Assembly: GCA_000432175.1 (NCBI GenBank)
Contig: HF989513.1
Span: 17,702 to 31,515 of the forward strand
Source: Eubacterium sp. CAG:786
GTDB taxonomy: Bacteria > Bacillota > Clostridia > Oscillospirales > Ruminococcaceae
Reading direction: 5' to 3'
DNA: 13,814 bases
In this document: one piece after another, positions 13,231-13,814 of the stretch
Layout: every line of letters starts with the position of its first letter
How positions within the stretch are numbered: the stretch's first letter is position 1
Notes under the pieces: model-generated
Told to the model about the DNA's origin: nothing
Database searches by the model: none
Seen by the model: only the letters and a program-made list of their open reading frames with translations
Position numbers and translations under genes: made by a program

Positions 13231-13791
13231 ATGGATCTCAGAATTCAAAAAACCAAGGCTGCCATAAAAGCTGCTTTTCTGGAGCTGCGGCGCAGGAAGC
13301 CGATAGAAAAGCTCACGGTGACGGAACTTTCAAAGCTTGCCGAGATCAATAAAGCGACGTTCTATCTGCATTATTCCGATATTTATTCCCTGGCTGACGA
13401 ACTTGAGGACGAAGCCATCGACGATATTCTCGCGGATATAAAGGGGCTGAACAAGTTCCTGGACGACCCCAAGAAGCACGCGGACGATCTTTTCCAGGCG
13501 TTCATGAACAACCGTAAGATGCTTAACAGCCTGTTCTCCGGCTCGCGGTATTCCAACTTTTCAGCGAAGGTGGAGAACCGCATAAAGGCAAGGCTGTACT
13601 CGGAATTCCCGGAGCTGCACACCCGGCGCAATGATATCGTGCTGTCGTTCATTATTCAGGGGATTTTCCACACGGTGGCGTCAATGCCTGACAAATCCGC
13701 TGAAACAAACGAGGATATAGAGGTCCTAAACCGTCTGACGAATCATATTATTTCAGAGTTAAAGCCGGCTGACAGCCGAAATGCTAATTGA
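13231..13791 (+). CDS. TetR/AcrR-family transcriptional regulator
   Basis: A 186-residue regulator. The N-terminal helix-turn-helix domain (about residues 1-55) has the family pattern: IQKTKAAIKAAFLELRRRKP, IEKLTVTELSKLAEINKATF, then YLHYSDIYSLADELE. The C-terminal ligand/dimer region (about 70-180) resembles the TetR_C_7 type often seen in clostridial regulators, with no ligand predictable. GGAGG precedes ATG 13231 by six bases. A strong promoter lies at 13091-13119 and a symmetric operator-like element at 13166-13213 lies in the leader, both consistent with autorepression. Its target may be itself, the facing glgB promoter, or the gene beyond the right edge, whose promoter begins within its stop codon. 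Confidence 0.93.
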   Translation: MDLRIQKTKAAIKAAFLELRRRKPIEKLTVTELSKLAEINKATFYLHYSDIYSLADELEDEAIDDILADIKGLNKFLDDPKKHADDLFQAFMNNRKMLNSLFSGSRYSNFSAKVENRIKARLYSEFPELHTRRNDIVLSFIIQGIFHTVASMPDKSAETNEDIEVLNRLTNHIISELKPADSRNAN

Positions 13792-13814
13792 CATTTTTCT
13801 GAATGTGTGGTATA
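13788..13814 (+). promoter_or_regulatory. Promoter running off the right edge, -35 overlapping the tetR stop
   Basis: TTGACA (13788-13793), 17-base spacer, then TATA at 13811-13814 where the window ends. The tetR TGA stop (13789-13791) lies within the -35 box. Implies another plus-strand gene just outside the window. Confidence 0.65.

Noticed and set aside
1..13814. Prophage, insertion sequence, CRISPR or toxin-antitoxin island.
   Set aside because: No integrase, transposase, terminal repeats, spaced direct-repeat array or recognisable toxin gene was seen; the tRNA-Ser shows no duplicated end that would mark an attachment site.

Overview
The window looks like chromosomal DNA from a low-to-mid GC Bacillota, most likely a clostridial gut or rumen anaerobe of the Ruminococcus/Oscillospiraceae type. 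This is inferred from strong AGGAGG ribosome sites, textbook TTGACA-17-TATAAT promoters, several TTG starts, a YjfB-family gene and the gene families present. No phage, transposon, CRISPR array or rRNA was seen. The content is mostly ordinary, with a few unusual small features and regulatory layouts.

Left part (1-3766, minus strand): two ABC exporter half-transporters in an operon. The upstream subunit has the degenerate ATP site and the downstream one, cut by the window edge, carries the LSQGQ signature that completes it, as in TM287/288-type heterodimers. A 324-base divergent intergenic region follows, holding promoters in both directions, repeated TAAATTCAC-like motifs and a set of overlapping inverted repeats.

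Middle-left (3767-7286, plus strand): an unrecognised eight-helix membrane protein, a 61-residue YjfB-family protein, a PAP2 phosphatase, and an SPFH / ribbon-helix-helix / SdpI-like three-gene operon. The SPFH operon has a perfect 17-bp palindrome at its predicted transcription start. The SdpI-like gene carries a one-base frameshift. This cassette is the best candidate for a less-described system, a membrane stress or immunity module with a small autoregulator; that reading is inference.

Middle (7287-11219, minus strand): a previously easy-to-miss 27-codon gene for a four-cysteine peptide with its own promoter and ribosome site, then an ABC-F / DEDDh exonuclease / HAD hydrolase operon, then tRNA-Ser(GGA) with its own promoter and terminator. 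The ABC-F second ATPase domain has lost both the P-loop lysine and the catalytic glutamate.

Right part (11220-13814): a glycogen branching enzyme (minus) and a TetR-type regulator (plus). Their promoters face each other with almost coincident start sites, and a 48-bp symmetric operator-like element lies in the tetR leader. A further promoter begins inside the tetR stop codon and runs off the window.
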